A stretch of DNA of 43,911 nucleotides, from NCBI GenBank assembly GCA_016926155.1, contig JAFGPC010000087.1, forward strand, positions 1 to 43,911, given 5' to 3'. This DNA comes from Sedimentisphaerales bacterium (GTDB lineage: Bacteria; Planctomycetota; Phycisphaerae; Sedimentisphaerales; Anaerohalosphaeraceae). Both the position numbers and the translations under genes were made by a program. Under the pieces are notes generated by a model that saw nothing but the letters and a program-made list of their open reading frames with translations, made no database searches and was not told the origin of the DNA. Shown here piece after piece: positions 33,883 to 41,894 of the stretch. How positions within the stretch are numbered: the stretch's first letter is position 1; every line of letters begins with the position of its first letter.

Positions 33883-34473
33883 CTATCGAATCATTCCGGC
33901 AAATCCCATAAACGCCAGTGTCAACAATCCGGCAGTGATCAGTGTGATCGGAGCCCCGCGTAGACATACAGGCACATCGGCCAGTTCCAGATTCTCACGA
34001 ATCCCGGCCATGATGCAGATTGCCATAGTAAAACCGATCCCGGCCCCAAAGCTGAGCACTACCGTCTCCAAAAGACTCTTGATGCTCCATAGATCGATAA
34101 ACAGGCATAAGCCAAGTATTGCGCAATTGGTCGTGATCAGCGGCAGGAAAATTCCAAAGCTGTCATACAGCGATGGGAAGAATTTACGTAGATACATTTC
34201 CACTAGCTGTACAGCCCCGGCAATTACCAGGATGAAACAGACATACTTCATTACTTCCAGGTGCAGGATTGCCAGGACCCAATTATTAATCATCCAGGTT
34301 AGAGTCCCTGCCAACGTTACCACAAAAGTTACGGCACAACCCATACCGAAGGCCATATCCAGACGGCCTGATACGCCCAGATATGGGCAGATCCCAAGAA
34401 ACTTGGTAAACACCAGGTTGTTCACGATCACAATCGAAACGAAGGCCAACAGCAAGACCTGCAATGTCTCCAT
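33883..34473 (-). CDS. rnfA: Rnf complex membrane subunit RnfA
   Basis: A 196-aa integral membrane subunit with six hydrophobic helices. NNLVFTKFLGICPYLG near the N-terminus and LITTNCAILG in the middle carry the Cys residues that in homologues bind an intramembrane iron-sulfur centre together with RnfE. The start follows the rnfE stop by three bases and is preceded by GGAGGTAAT, so translation is tightly linked. Confidence 0.93.
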   Translation of the reverse strand: METLQVLLLAFVSIVIVNNLVFTKFLGICPYLGVSGRLDMAFGMGCAVTFVVTLAGTLTWMINNWVLAILHLEVMKYVCFILVIAGAVQLVEMYLRKFFPSLYDSFGIFLPLITTNCAILGLCLFIDLWSIKSLLETVVLSFGAGIGFTMAICIMAGIRENLELADVPVCLRGAPITLITAGLLTLAFMGFAGMIR

Positions 34474-34476
34474 ATA

Positions 34477-35115
34477 TTACCTCCTTCCCTTTCGTGTGAT
34501 CAGGTTCACCCCGGCCAGCAGCAATCCCAGAGTAACGAACGCTCCAACCGGCATTCCCATCGCCGCCCAGGGTACAAACCAGCCGTCGGAATCCCCAGCC
34601 GTCGGCAGGACCGGAATCTCAAAGATCATTCCCGTCGCCAGCAGTTCGCGAATCGCCGCCAGCACGCAAAGGGTTAAGGTAAAACCCACTCCCATTCCGA
34701 TGGCGTCAACAATACTGATAAACAGGCCATTCTTGCTGGCACAGGCCTCGGCCCGACAGATGATGATACAGTTTACGATGATCAGAGGGATATACGGCCC
34801 CAGAGCCTCGCTCATATCCGGCTGGAACGCTTTAAGGAAAAGATCCGCAATAGTTACAAATGTGGCGATGGTCAGGGTAAACATCAGAATCCGGAGGTGG
34901 GGTTTGAGTAGGTTACGCATCAGGCTGACTACGATATTCGAACATATCAGAACAAAGATTACACTGCATCCCATTGTCAATGCAGGCTTGACTGCGGCAG
35001 TAACCGCCAGCGTCGGGCACATCCCAAGTAACAGCCGCAACACCGGATTTTCCCGCCAGAGTCCGGCCAGCAGCACATTCTGTGCCGATATTGTTTTGCC
35101 TTCGTTATTGGCCAT
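34477..35115 (-). CDS. rnfE: Rnf complex membrane subunit RnfE
   Basis: A 212-aa membrane subunit paralogous to RnfA. GLWRENPVLRLLLGMCPTLAVT and IPLIIVNCIIICRAEA are the family marks, with the two Cys facing those of RnfA. Its start overlaps the rnfG stop by 11 bases. The C-terminus is short and basic. Confidence 0.92.
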   Translation of the reverse strand: MANNEGKTISAQNVLLAGLWRENPVLRLLLGMCPTLAVTAAVKPALTMGCSVIFVLICSNIVVSLMRNLLKPHLRILMFTLTIATFVTIADLFLKAFQPDMSEALGPYIPLIIVNCIIICRAEACASKNGLFISIVDAIGMGVGFTLTLCVLAAIRELLATGMIFEIPVLPTAGDSDGWFVPWAAMGMPVGAFVTLGLLLAGVNLITRKGRR

Positions 35116-35725
35116 CGCCGATGAGTCCTTGTTTCCGCAGTCCTTCTTGTACCTGTATTAAATAGGTGTTAATGGTTTTGACGACCGCTTCACTCGAAAC
35201 TGTAGCGCCGCTGATCGCCACGATCTGGTCGTCTATCGCTTTGTCGTCGCCGATTTTGGTCAGGGTATACTCCTTAACAGGGGCGCCATGGAATTGGTTT
35301 TTGAAAAAGTCTTTTTTGATCTTATCGCCAAATCCCGGCGTTTCGTTGCTGAACAAAACGTCGTATCCCTTGAGTTTTTTGAATTTCGTATCCACGGCGA
35401 GAACCAGCCTGATCTTGTCGGCGAAACCGCTACCTTCCACGGTAAAGGCCCATCCGACCAGTTTGTCGTCGGCATCCAGAGCCTTCTTGACCTGGACCTG
35501 GGTTTTCTGGCCTTTGCCCAGATCGATGGTGATGTCCGAACCGATTGCCTCAAACGAATTAGCATCCGGCACAAGAGCCAGGGCCCGACGGTTGAATTTG
35601 GCGATTTCGTTTGCCTTAATCCTTGGCTCCCATTGGGCGTTCAAGACTGCCAGAAGGACACCAAAGAACAGGGAAGCTACAATTAATAACCAGCTTTGCC
35701 GGATAAAAAAACGGATCTTATCCAT
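35105..35725 (-). CDS. rnfG: Rnf complex flavoprotein subunit RnfG
   Basis: A 206-aa protein with one N-terminal membrane anchor and an FMN-binding domain outside the cytoplasm. SGATVSS is the flavinylation motif, whose second Thr/Ser accepts FMN through ApbE; no apbE gene is in the window. The ATG three codons inside the longest frame is preferred because GGAGGTG lies 6 bases upstream. It begins 8 bases before the rnfD stop. Confidence 0.92.
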   Translation of the reverse strand: MDKIRFFIRQSWLLIVASLFFGVLLAVLNAQWEPRIKANEIAKFNRRALALVPDANSFEAIGSDITIDLGKGQKTQVQVKKALDADDKLVGWAFTVEGSGFADKIRLVLAVDTKFKKLKGYDVLFSNETPGFGDKIKKDFFKNQFHGAPVKEYTLTKIGDDKAIDDQIVAISGATVSSEAVVKTINTYLIQVQEGLRKQGLIGDGQ

Positions 35726-36725
35726 GGGGCACACCTCCGGCCGGTTTGAGCTTGCAGAACCGGTCTATCAAAGGCGTAACCGCATTCATTAAAAAGACAG
35801 CAAACATGATTCCCTCGGGGTACTCGCCGACCATTCGGATCAGCATGGTAACCACTCCGACGCCGGCGCCGAAGATCCACATACCCTTCTGGCTCAGCGG
35901 CGCTGTAACCGGATCGGTTGCGATAAAGAAAGCGCAAATCAACATACCTCCACTGGTTAAATGCAGCAATGGAGAAACATAGGCTTCGGATTTGAGTAGG
36001 AATCCAATGGAAGCGCACACAAAGGCCGACAGCAGCACAGCCGCGGGAATATGGAACGTGATCGTTCGCTTAATCAACAGGTAAATTCCGCCCAGAAGAA
36101 GGGCGATTGTGCTGGTCTCCCCCAGGCATCCCCCGGTATTTCCAAGAAAGGAAGCGGTCAGTTGCTGATTGGCCACATGGGCCTGAGCCTTTCCTTTGAT
36201 TGCCTCTTTGCTCCAGGCTAGCGGTGTTGCCTGCGTGACGGCTTCGGTTCCCGTAGCCGAGATCGCGGACATTCCCGGATCGACTGTCGCCGGGACTGTC
36301 CAGGTCGTCATCAGAGCCCCGAAGGAAGCAGTTAAAAACAGACGGCCTGCCATGGCGGGATTAAAAATGTTCGAACCCAAGCCGCCAAAAACCATCTTGC
36401 CGATAGCGATGGCAAAGATGCTTCCGATTGACGCCGCCCAGATTGGAATCGCCGGGGGCAGGGATAAGGCCAGGATCAATCCTGTCAGGATCGCGCTGCA
36501 ATCGTCCAGCGAGTTAGGTTTTTTACGAATTGTATTGCACAGCCATTCGGTCAGGAGACAAACGAGTACACAGGTTGCAATTATTATGGCGGCCCGATAG
36601 CGGAAATAAATTACCGACGCTGCCACCGCCGGTGTCAGCGCGATGATCACGTCCAGCATGATACTTCGTGTAGAGTACGCCTTACTGATATGCGGAGCAG
36701 GACTAACTGTAATCTTACTTAGCAT
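35718..36725 (-). CDS. rnfD: Rnf complex membrane flavoprotein subunit RnfD
   Basis: A 335-aa integral membrane subunit (about nine helices) of the NqrB/RnfD family. GGLGSNIFNPAMAGR is the family signature and TQATPL the covalent FMN site. The C-terminal GEYPEGIMFAVFLMNAVTPLID is also typical. A TTG 19 codons upstream would lengthen the product; the ATG is preferred because homologues start near SPAPH, although its Shine-Dalgarno is weak. Spacing to rnfC is about 60 bases. Confidence 0.9.
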   Translation of the reverse strand: MLSKITVSPAPHISKAYSTRSIMLDVIIALTPAVAASVIYFRYRAAIIIATCVLVCLLTEWLCNTIRKKPNSLDDCSAILTGLILALSLPPAIPIWAASIGSIFAIAIGKMVFGGLGSNIFNPAMAGRLFLTASFGALMTTWTVPATVDPGMSAISATGTEAVTQATPLAWSKEAIKGKAQAHVANQQLTASFLGNTGGCLGETSTIALLLGGIYLLIKRTITFHIPAAVLLSAFVCASIGFLLKSEAYVSPLLHLTSGGMLICAFFIATDPVTAPLSQKGMWIFGAGVGVVTMLIRMVGEYPEGIMFAVFLMNAVTPLIDRFCKLKPAGGVPHG

Positions 36726-36788
36726 AAATATCTTTAATTTTAATTTATCCTCTTCGGATTCCGATCCAATTGGACCATACAATCTCTT

Positions 36789-38168
36789 TTATTCGGGTAT
36801 CTTCTTCTTGGCTCGGGCCTGTAAAATTTTGCCCGTCTTGATATATCCGGTCAGTTCAATGTTGGCCGGGCAAATAAAGCTGCAACAGCCGCATTCAATG
36901 CATGCACTCATATAATATTGCTCAGCCAGGTCAAGCCGGTTTTTTTTGACGGCATGGGCGATTTTTGTCGGATTCAGATTTTCCGGGCAAACCGTCAAAC
37001 ATCGTCCGCAACGAATACATGGCGTAACGCGGCGGTCATATTTGGCTTTGGTGATCATCTCTTGTGAAAGAAATGTCAGGGCTCCACAGGTTTTGGTGAT
37101 AGGTCTGGAAAGATCGGCGATCGCAAATCCCATCATTGGTCCGCCCAGGACTACCTTGGCGGCTCTTTCGGTAAGGCCACCGCAAAAATCAATCAAATCT
37201 GCAATCGTCGTGCCGATAGGTACATAATAATTTCCCGGCCGATCAATGGCGTTACCTGTTACGGTGACCACACGATGTGTCAGTGGAGCACCACAGACCA
37301 CCGCCTCGGCCAGAGCCGCACAAGTGGCAATATTTAATACACACACGCCGATCATCGGAGGAATTCCACCGGAGGGAACGTGTTTTCTCAACAGAGAACG
37401 GATCAGTTGCCGTTCGCCGCCCTGGGGATATTTTGTTCGAACGACAACTACTTCGATCTTGTCTGCTTGACCGCTTTCGTTGACGCTTTGTCGCATCGCT
37501 TCAATCGCATCAGGTTTGTTGTCCTCGATACCGATCTTGATCCGTTCGATCCGGGCAGCTTTAGCGGCCAGTCGAATTCCTGTCAACACCTGCCATGTCC
37601 ATTCCACCATCAATCGATAATCACAGGTAATGAATGGCTCGCATTCACAGCCGTTGATTATCAGAAGATCCTTGGGCAATCGTGGATTGGGTTCGATCTT
37701 AACTCGTGTGGGAAAACCTGCCCCCCCCATACCGATAATACCTGCCTTGCGGGTGATTTCACAGATCTGCTCAGACGAGTATTGCTGAATGTCATAATCC
37801 TTGTCAAACCGATCCGGACTTGGCGACTTGCCGGAATCGTTCTCAGGATCCGTCTCAATCAGTATCGCCAAGGCTCGGCCTAGAACCGGATGTGATTGGA
37901 GAGAAATATCTTTCACCGTGCCGGTTACCGGTGTATGTACCGGTGCTGAGACAAAGGCATCTGAATCTCCCACTATCTGACCGGCCTGGACCTTGTCTCG
38001 TTTGGCAACCGTGGGCTTACAGATCGCTCCGATGTGCTGGCCCAGTAGAACGGACACTTGTTTGGGCGAGGGCATCACTTCGATGGCGCAATTCTCGGTG
38101 ATCTCCTTATATTCCGGAGGGTGCACCCCGCCGGGAAAAGTCAGTTTGCTTTTAATTTCTATCGCCAT
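36789..38168 (-). CDS. rnfC: Rnf complex NADH-site subunit RnfC
   Basis: A 459-aa peripheral subunit that binds FMN and NAD(H). GGVHPPEYK at the N-terminus, GMGGAGFPTRVK (nucleotide/flavin site), INGCECEPFITCDYRLM, and two [4Fe-4S] motifs CIRCGRCLTVCP and CIECGCCSFICP show a complete protein. The frame is open from a GTG ten codons further up; the ATG (AGGCGGG upstream) is preferred. It overlaps the 3' end of the small membrane protein gene by 17 bases. The gene order C-D-G-E-A-B is that of acetogens and many other anaerobes. Confidence 0.92.
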   Translation of the reverse strand: MAIEIKSKLTFPGGVHPPEYKEITENCAIEVMPSPKQVSVLLGQHIGAICKPTVAKRDKVQAGQIVGDSDAFVSAPVHTPVTGTVKDISLQSHPVLGRALAILIETDPENDSGKSPSPDRFDKDYDIQQYSSEQICEITRKAGIIGMGGAGFPTRVKIEPNPRLPKDLLIINGCECEPFITCDYRLMVEWTWQVLTGIRLAAKAARIERIKIGIEDNKPDAIEAMRQSVNESGQADKIEVVVVRTKYPQGGERQLIRSLLRKHVPSGGIPPMIGVCVLNIATCAALAEAVVCGAPLTHRVVTVTGNAIDRPGNYYVPIGTTIADLIDFCGGLTERAAKVVLGGPMMGFAIADLSRPITKTCGALTFLSQEMITKAKYDRRVTPCIRCGRCLTVCPENLNPTKIAHAVKKNRLDLAEQYYMSACIECGCCSFICPANIELTGYIKTGKILQARAKKKIPE

Positions 38169-38484
38169 CCAATACCCGCCTGGATCGTTTTCCGCCACTG
38201 TTGCGGCATAGATGCCTGATTACCCAAACAATCCCAATACATAGACAACTACCCGTCAGAGCCAGTCCTGCCGCTGTCGCGGTTCGCTTCGCCTCGGAAG
38301 CAATCGTCTGAATCAGGAGTTTCTCGCTAATTGCCAGTACAATAATAAATATAACAATCGGGGCGATGAACGCCAATATTGCCGCCCCGATCACATTCGG
38401 TCCCTTCGAGCCACCCAGTCGTTTATAGACCGACTGACAGTTTTGTCGTTGAAGGCATTTCTCACATTGTTCCTGCTGGGTCAC
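38152..38484 (-). CDS. Small two-helix membrane protein with N-terminal Cys motif, RseC-like
   Basis: A 110-aa protein starting with GTG. CEKCLQRQNC at residues 7-16 looks like a metal or Fe-S ligand set; two hydrophobic helices follow (about 32-54 and 68-90), then a basic tail. The arrangement resembles RseC/SoxR-reducing proteins that accompany rnf genes, but lacks their usual N-terminal domain length, so the call is by context. It is the first gene of the rnf operon and overlaps rnfC. Confidence 0.6.
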   Translation of the reverse strand: MTQQEQCEKCLQRQNCQSVYKRLGGSKGPNVIGAAILAFIAPIVIFIIVLAISEKLLIQTIASEAKRTATAAGLALTGSCLCIGIVWVIRHLCRNSGGKRSRRVLDGDRN

Positions 38485-38526
38485 AAGGGCCCCAAACGTT
38501 TATTTTTTCCACAACATAAAATGCTA

Positions 38527-38555
38527 CGTATACCCAGACCGTCGCAATTTCGCAA
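38527..38555 (-). promoter_or_regulatory. Possible promoter of the rnf operon
   Basis: Minus-strand TTGCGA and TATACG are 17 bases apart; each matches at four of six positions. It is about 45 bases before the GTG of the first gene. Weak, but it is the best match in the gap. Confidence 0.3.
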
Positions 38556-38570
38556 GCTCCTTTTCGGTTG

Positions 38571-38600
38571 AAAAAAACTGTTATTGAGACAGTTGTTTTT
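38571..38600. promoter_or_regulatory. Palindrome between the divergent rnf and cyclophilin operons
   Basis: AACTGT and ACAGTT enclose TATTGAG, with an A run on the left and a T run on the right, so the whole 30-base element is nearly self-complementary. As the flanking genes diverge it cannot be a simple shared terminator; an operator is the better guess. Confidence 0.35.
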
Positions 38601-38704
38601 CCGAATTTCATTTGCAGCCGCCGACGAATTGGTTAGATTATTCATGGGATGTTCCGCCGGATGTGGGTTTGGTGATACCAGTTAGAAAGAAAGGATAGTC
38701 ACAA

Positions 38705-39391
38705 ATGACGCGAAATATACTGTGGATAACATTGATCATTGCTGCCGGATTATTTGGGCTTAGCGGCTGTAATGAGATAAAAGAAGCCGCTCCGGCAGGA
38801 GATAAGGTTGATCAAACCTCTCCGGCTTCACTCGAAATAATAACGGAGAAGAGCGAAGAGTCCAAATCCGTGCAGCCTGTACAGATCGAACCGAAAGGCC
38901 CTACTCGAGTCAAGCTTGAAACATCAATGGGCAATATCGTTATTCAGTTAAACGAGGAAATGGCCCCGATCACAACAGCAAATTTCCTCCGCTATGTCAA
39001 AGAGAAATTTTACAATGGCACGATTTTTCATCGTGTGATCCCTAAATTCATGATCCAGGGCGGTGGATTTGCCACAGACATGATTAAGAAAGACACACAC
39101 CCTCCGATCGTTAACGAATCGTCCAATGGCCTGAAAAACGAACGCGGGACGGTTGCAATGGCCCGAACTCCGGATCTCAACAGTGCCACCAGCCAGTTTT
39201 TCATCAACCACGTAGACAATCCCGGGCTGAATCAAGGCGGACCTTACGGGGGATATGCAGTATTTGGGAAGGTTATCTCCGGGATGGAGGTGGTCGATGC
39301 CATCGCACAGGTTTCCACCCATACGGTTGGACAATATCAGAATGTTCCGGATGAGCCGGTGATCATCCAATCGGCCTACATCTTGAAGTGA
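38705..39391 (+). CDS. Lipoprotein cyclophilin (peptidyl-prolyl cis-trans isomerase)
   Basis: A 228-aa exported PPIase. Lipobox LSGC gives the lipidated Cys at residue 22; a Ser/Glu/Lys-rich linker reaches to about residue 65, then a bacterial cyclophilin domain of about 160 residues: VKLETSMGNIVIQL, FHRVIPKFMIQGGGF (with the catalytic Arg), SATSQFFINH and YAVFGKV. It would help proteins fold outside the inner membrane. AAAGGA lies 9 bases before the ATG. It is 36 bases ahead of its cytoplasmic counterpart. Confidence 0.9.
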   Translation: MTRNILWITLIIAAGLFGLSGCNEIKEAAPAGDKVDQTSPASLEIITEKSEESKSVQPVQIEPKGPTRVKLETSMGNIVIQLNEEMAPITTANFLRYVKEKFYNGTIFHRVIPKFMIQGGGFATDMIKKDTHPPIVNESSNGLKNERGTVAMARTPDLNSATSQFFINHVDNPGLNQGGPYGGYAVFGKVISGMEVVDAIAQVSTHTVGQYQNVPDEPVIIQSAYILK

Positions 39392-39427
39392 TACAAATAA
39401 GGTAGCGAAAGTACAGGGAGGACGAAT

Positions 39428-39931
39428 ATGGCGACACAAGTCAAGCTTGAAACCAGCATGGGGGATATCATCATTAAGCTGGATTCCGAGGCGGCGCCAC
39501 AAACCTGCGAAAACTTCCTGAGCTATGTCGAAAAAGGCTTTTATGATGGAACCATTTTCCATCGTGTGATTCCTAATTTCATGATTCAGGGTGGTGGGAT
39601 GACCTGTGACATGCAGCCCAAGGCCACCGATAAGCCCATTCCCAGCGAGGCAGACAACGGCCTGACCAATCAGAGGGGAACCATCGCTATGGCCCGCACC
39701 GGCGATCCCAATAGTGCCACCAGTCAATTCTTCATCAATCAGCGGGACAATGACTTTCTCAACTTTACCGGGCCTAAGAATCCCGGTTATGCCGTCTTTG
39801 GAAATACAATCCAAGGGATGGATATTATAGATACCATTGCCGGTGTGGACACGACCCAGCGGGGACAGTACGAGGATGTACCAGTCGAACCGGTTATGAT
39901 TACCAGTATTAAAATTGTTGCGGATGTCTAA
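39428..39931 (+). CDS. Cytoplasmic cyclophilin (peptidyl-prolyl cis-trans isomerase)
   Basis: A 167-aa PPIase with no signal peptide. VKLETSMGDIIIKL, FHRVIPNFMIQGGGM, SATSQFFINQ and YAVFGNTI match the cyclophilin core. It shares long stretches with the preceding lipoprotein, which suggests a tandem duplication followed by a split in location. AGGGAGG stands 5 bases before the ATG. Confidence 0.92.
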   Translation: MATQVKLETSMGDIIIKLDSEAAPQTCENFLSYVEKGFYDGTIFHRVIPNFMIQGGGMTCDMQPKATDKPIPSEADNGLTNQRGTIAMARTGDPNSATSQFFINQRDNDFLNFTGPKNPGYAVFGNTIQGMDIIDTIAGVDTTQRGQYEDVPVEPVMITSIKIVADV

Positions 39932-40649
39932 AGGAACGACACGCTCAATAAAAACACTCTTTCAGGACCCAAACTATATGATACACCCGGCTACCGAACT
40001 GCGAATTGTCAATGAGACAATTGGCTATGGTGTTTATGCAACCGCCTGTATTCCCAAAGGCACTATCGTGTATGTCAAGGATCCCCTGGAAATTGATTTG
40101 TCTCCCGCCCGATATGATACGCTGGATCCGACCTATCGTGTGATTGCCGACAAGTACTCGTATATTGACGAAAAAGGCAGCCATATTATCAGTTGGGATA
40201 TTGCCAAGTATGTCAATCATTGCTGCCGCCCCAATACCATGAGTACCGGATACGGATTTGAGATTGCTATCGAAGACATTGCCGTTGGCCAGGAAATGAC
40301 CGATGAATATGGTATGTTTAACCTGACGACTTCAATGGCCTGTTTTTGTCAGAGTTCCTCTTGTCGGCATTACGTAGGTCCACAGGATATAGATATTTAT
40401 GGCCCCTTTTGGGATGAGCATGTCCGGGAGGCCTTGTCTTGTGTTGCGTCGGTCAACCAGCCTTTGGTCCAATACCTGGATGCCGAGACCTATACCCATT
40501 TACTTCGGTATATTAACGGCAAGGAAACCTATCGTTCCGTGACCTGTCTCAAGGCCAGTGTTCCCGTAATTTCAATTGCAACGGTTTCCACTGTCGGTCT
40601 GGCTAAGGAAATGGTGGGGAAAACAAGGGCCAGACGTCGCCGAAACTGA
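39924..40649 (+). CDS. SET-domain protein, probable lysine methyltransferase
   Basis: The 241-aa product contains a single SET domain (about residues 20-150): GYGVYATACIPKGTIVYV is the first SET strand region, KYVNHCCRPN the NHSCxPN-type SAM/substrate motif, and VGQEMTDEYG the ELxxDYG-type motif with the catalytic Tyr. A post-SET-like C.C....C cluster is partly present (ACFCQSSSCRHYVG). The C-terminal 90 residues are unassigned and end in a basic RARRRRN. The ATG overlaps the cyclophilin stop by eight bases. Targets in bacteria are mostly unknown; a ribosomal or cytoplasmic protein is possible. Confidence 0.8.
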   Translation: MSKGTTRSIKTLFQDPNYMIHPATELRIVNETIGYGVYATACIPKGTIVYVKDPLEIDLSPARYDTLDPTYRVIADKYSYIDEKGSHIISWDIAKYVNHCCRPNTMSTGYGFEIAIEDIAVGQEMTDEYGMFNLTTSMACFCQSSSCRHYVGPQDIDIYGPFWDEHVREALSCVASVNQPLVQYLDAETYTHLLRYINGKETYRSVTCLKASVPVISIATVSTVGLAKEMVGKTRARRRRN

Positions 40650-40661
40650 TTTTCGGAAAAC

Positions 40662-41162
40662 ATGATTTCTGCCGAACAAATCGTTACGATTCTGGGTATG
40701 ATGCCCCTGTCAATGGAAGGGGGTTTTTACGTCGAGACATATCGTAGTAAAGAAATTCTGCCAAAAAATGCCTTGCCCCATCGGTATCCTTCAGAGCGGA
40801 ATATTTGCACGGCCATACTGTATCTATTGACAGCGGACTCATGTTCCATGATGCATCGGCTCAGGAGTGATGAAATATTTCATTTTTATTTTGGTGATCC
40901 GGTAGAAATGCTTCTGCTGTATCCGGACGGCCATGACGAAGTTGTCGTTCTGGGTCAGGATCTGAACGCGGGACAGCGGATTCAAATGATCGTGCCTCAT
41001 GGCGTCTGGCAAGGAGCGGTTGTGATTCCCCTCGGCAAGTATGCATTGCTGGGTTCGACCGTTTCTCCGGGCTTTGAATATGAAGATTTCGAATTGGGCA
41101 AACGAGAAGAATTGACCTTAAACTATCCCCAGCAAAGGAATAGGATTATGGGCCTTACGTGA
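40662..41162 (+). CDS. Cupin_5 (DUF985) family protein
   Basis: A 166-aa single-domain beta-barrel. EGGFYVETYRS at residues 19-29, TAILYLLT, FHFYFGDPVEMLLLYPDG, VPHGVWQGAV and GSTVSPGFEYEDFELG are characteristic of the cupin_5 family (yeast YML079w-like). Function in the family is poorly defined; sugar or nucleotide binding has been proposed. It lies 12 bases after the SET gene, with GGAAAA before the ATG, so it belongs to the same operon. Confidence 0.85.
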   Translation: MISAEQIVTILGMMPLSMEGGFYVETYRSKEILPKNALPHRYPSERNICTAILYLLTADSCSMMHRLRSDEIFHFYFGDPVEMLLLYPDGHDEVVVLGQDLNAGQRIQMIVPHGVWQGAVVIPLGKYALLGSTVSPGFEYEDFELGKREELTLNYPQQRNRIMGLT

Positions 41163-41189
41163 GCCCTGAATTCCCCTCCAATTTTATGG

Positions 41190-41218
41190 TTCATTTTATT
41201 AACCTGCCAAGATATAAT
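41190..41218 (+). promoter_or_regulatory. Possible promoter of the sigma/anti-sigma pair
   Basis: A perfect TATAAT lies at 41213-41218; the -35 region 17 bases upstream is TTCATT, a poor match. ECF genes are often autoregulated, and no second copy of this -35 was found to test that. Confidence 0.35.
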
Positions 41219-41285
41219 TAACCAGATTATAGCGATAAGATGAGGCTTTTATCCCGGCTGAATACGCCGAATACAGGATGATTCA

Positions 41286-41894
41286 ATGAATCCATCGCTG
41301 GAAGAATATAGTGACGCCGAACTGCTGGATAAATACCGCCAGGGTGAAGAATCTGCATTTCGAGAGATTGTGGATCGTTATAAAAATTCCCTGTATGCAT
41401 TTTTAAGGCGTTTTCTCAATCAGCGGGACCTTGTAGAAGACGTTTTCCAGGAAACTTTTTTACAGCTCTACGCCAGCCGCGACACCTTCGATACGGAGCG
41501 GCCTCTGCGACCCTGGCTGTTCACTATCGCTGCCAACAAGGCCAAAGACGCCCTGCGTAAAGTCCAGCGGCACAGTTCCATTAGCCTGGGGGCGATCGCC
41601 GATTCCGGGGACGTCAGCGTGGACGATGTGGTCAATATCCTACAGTCCAATAAAGTCACTCCGGATGAAGAACTGGACACGGAGGAACGGTCCCGAAAGA
41701 TTGGTGAGATTATAGCGTCTATGCCCGAAAATTTGAGGGCAATTTTGATTTTGGCGTACTTTGAGCAGTTTTCATACAAACAAATGGCGGACATTTTGAG
41801 TATACCTATAGGGACAGTGAAAAGTCGATTGCACACAGCGGTCGTTCACTTTGCAAAAAAATGGAAAGCTGCCAATAAACTGGATGAATCATGA
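41286..41894 (+). CDS. ECF-type RNA polymerase sigma factor
   Basis: A 202-aa sigma factor with regions 2 and 4 only. Region 2 (about 25-95) has FREIVDRYKNSLYAFLRRFL, DLVEDVFQETFLQLY and RPWLFTIAANKAKD; region 4 (about 140-195) has MPENLRAILILAYFEQFSYKQMADIL and the helix-turn-helix IPIGTVKSRLHTAVV. The linker is longer than in most ECFs (about 45 residues with Asp/Val repeats). It overlaps the next gene by ATGA. AGGA stands 8 bases before the ATG. Confidence 0.92.
   Translation: MNPSLEEYSDAELLDKYRQGEESAFREIVDRYKNSLYAFLRRFLNQRDLVEDVFQETFLQLYASRDTFDTERPLRPWLFTIAANKAKDALRKVQRHSSISLGAIADSGDVSVDDVVNILQSNKVTPDEELDTEERSRKIGEIIASMPENLRAILILAYFEQFSYKQMADILSIPIGTVKSRLHTAVVHFAKKWKAANKLDES

Noticed and set aside
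33749-35161. 470-codon plus-strand frame opposite rnfB, rnfA and rnfE
   Set aside because: It is the antisense shadow of well-supported rnf genes, with an odd Ile/Arg/Pro composition.
41190-41240. Sigma-28-like element (AGCGATAA) before the ECF sigma gene
   Set aside because: The -35 element is missing at the required distance.
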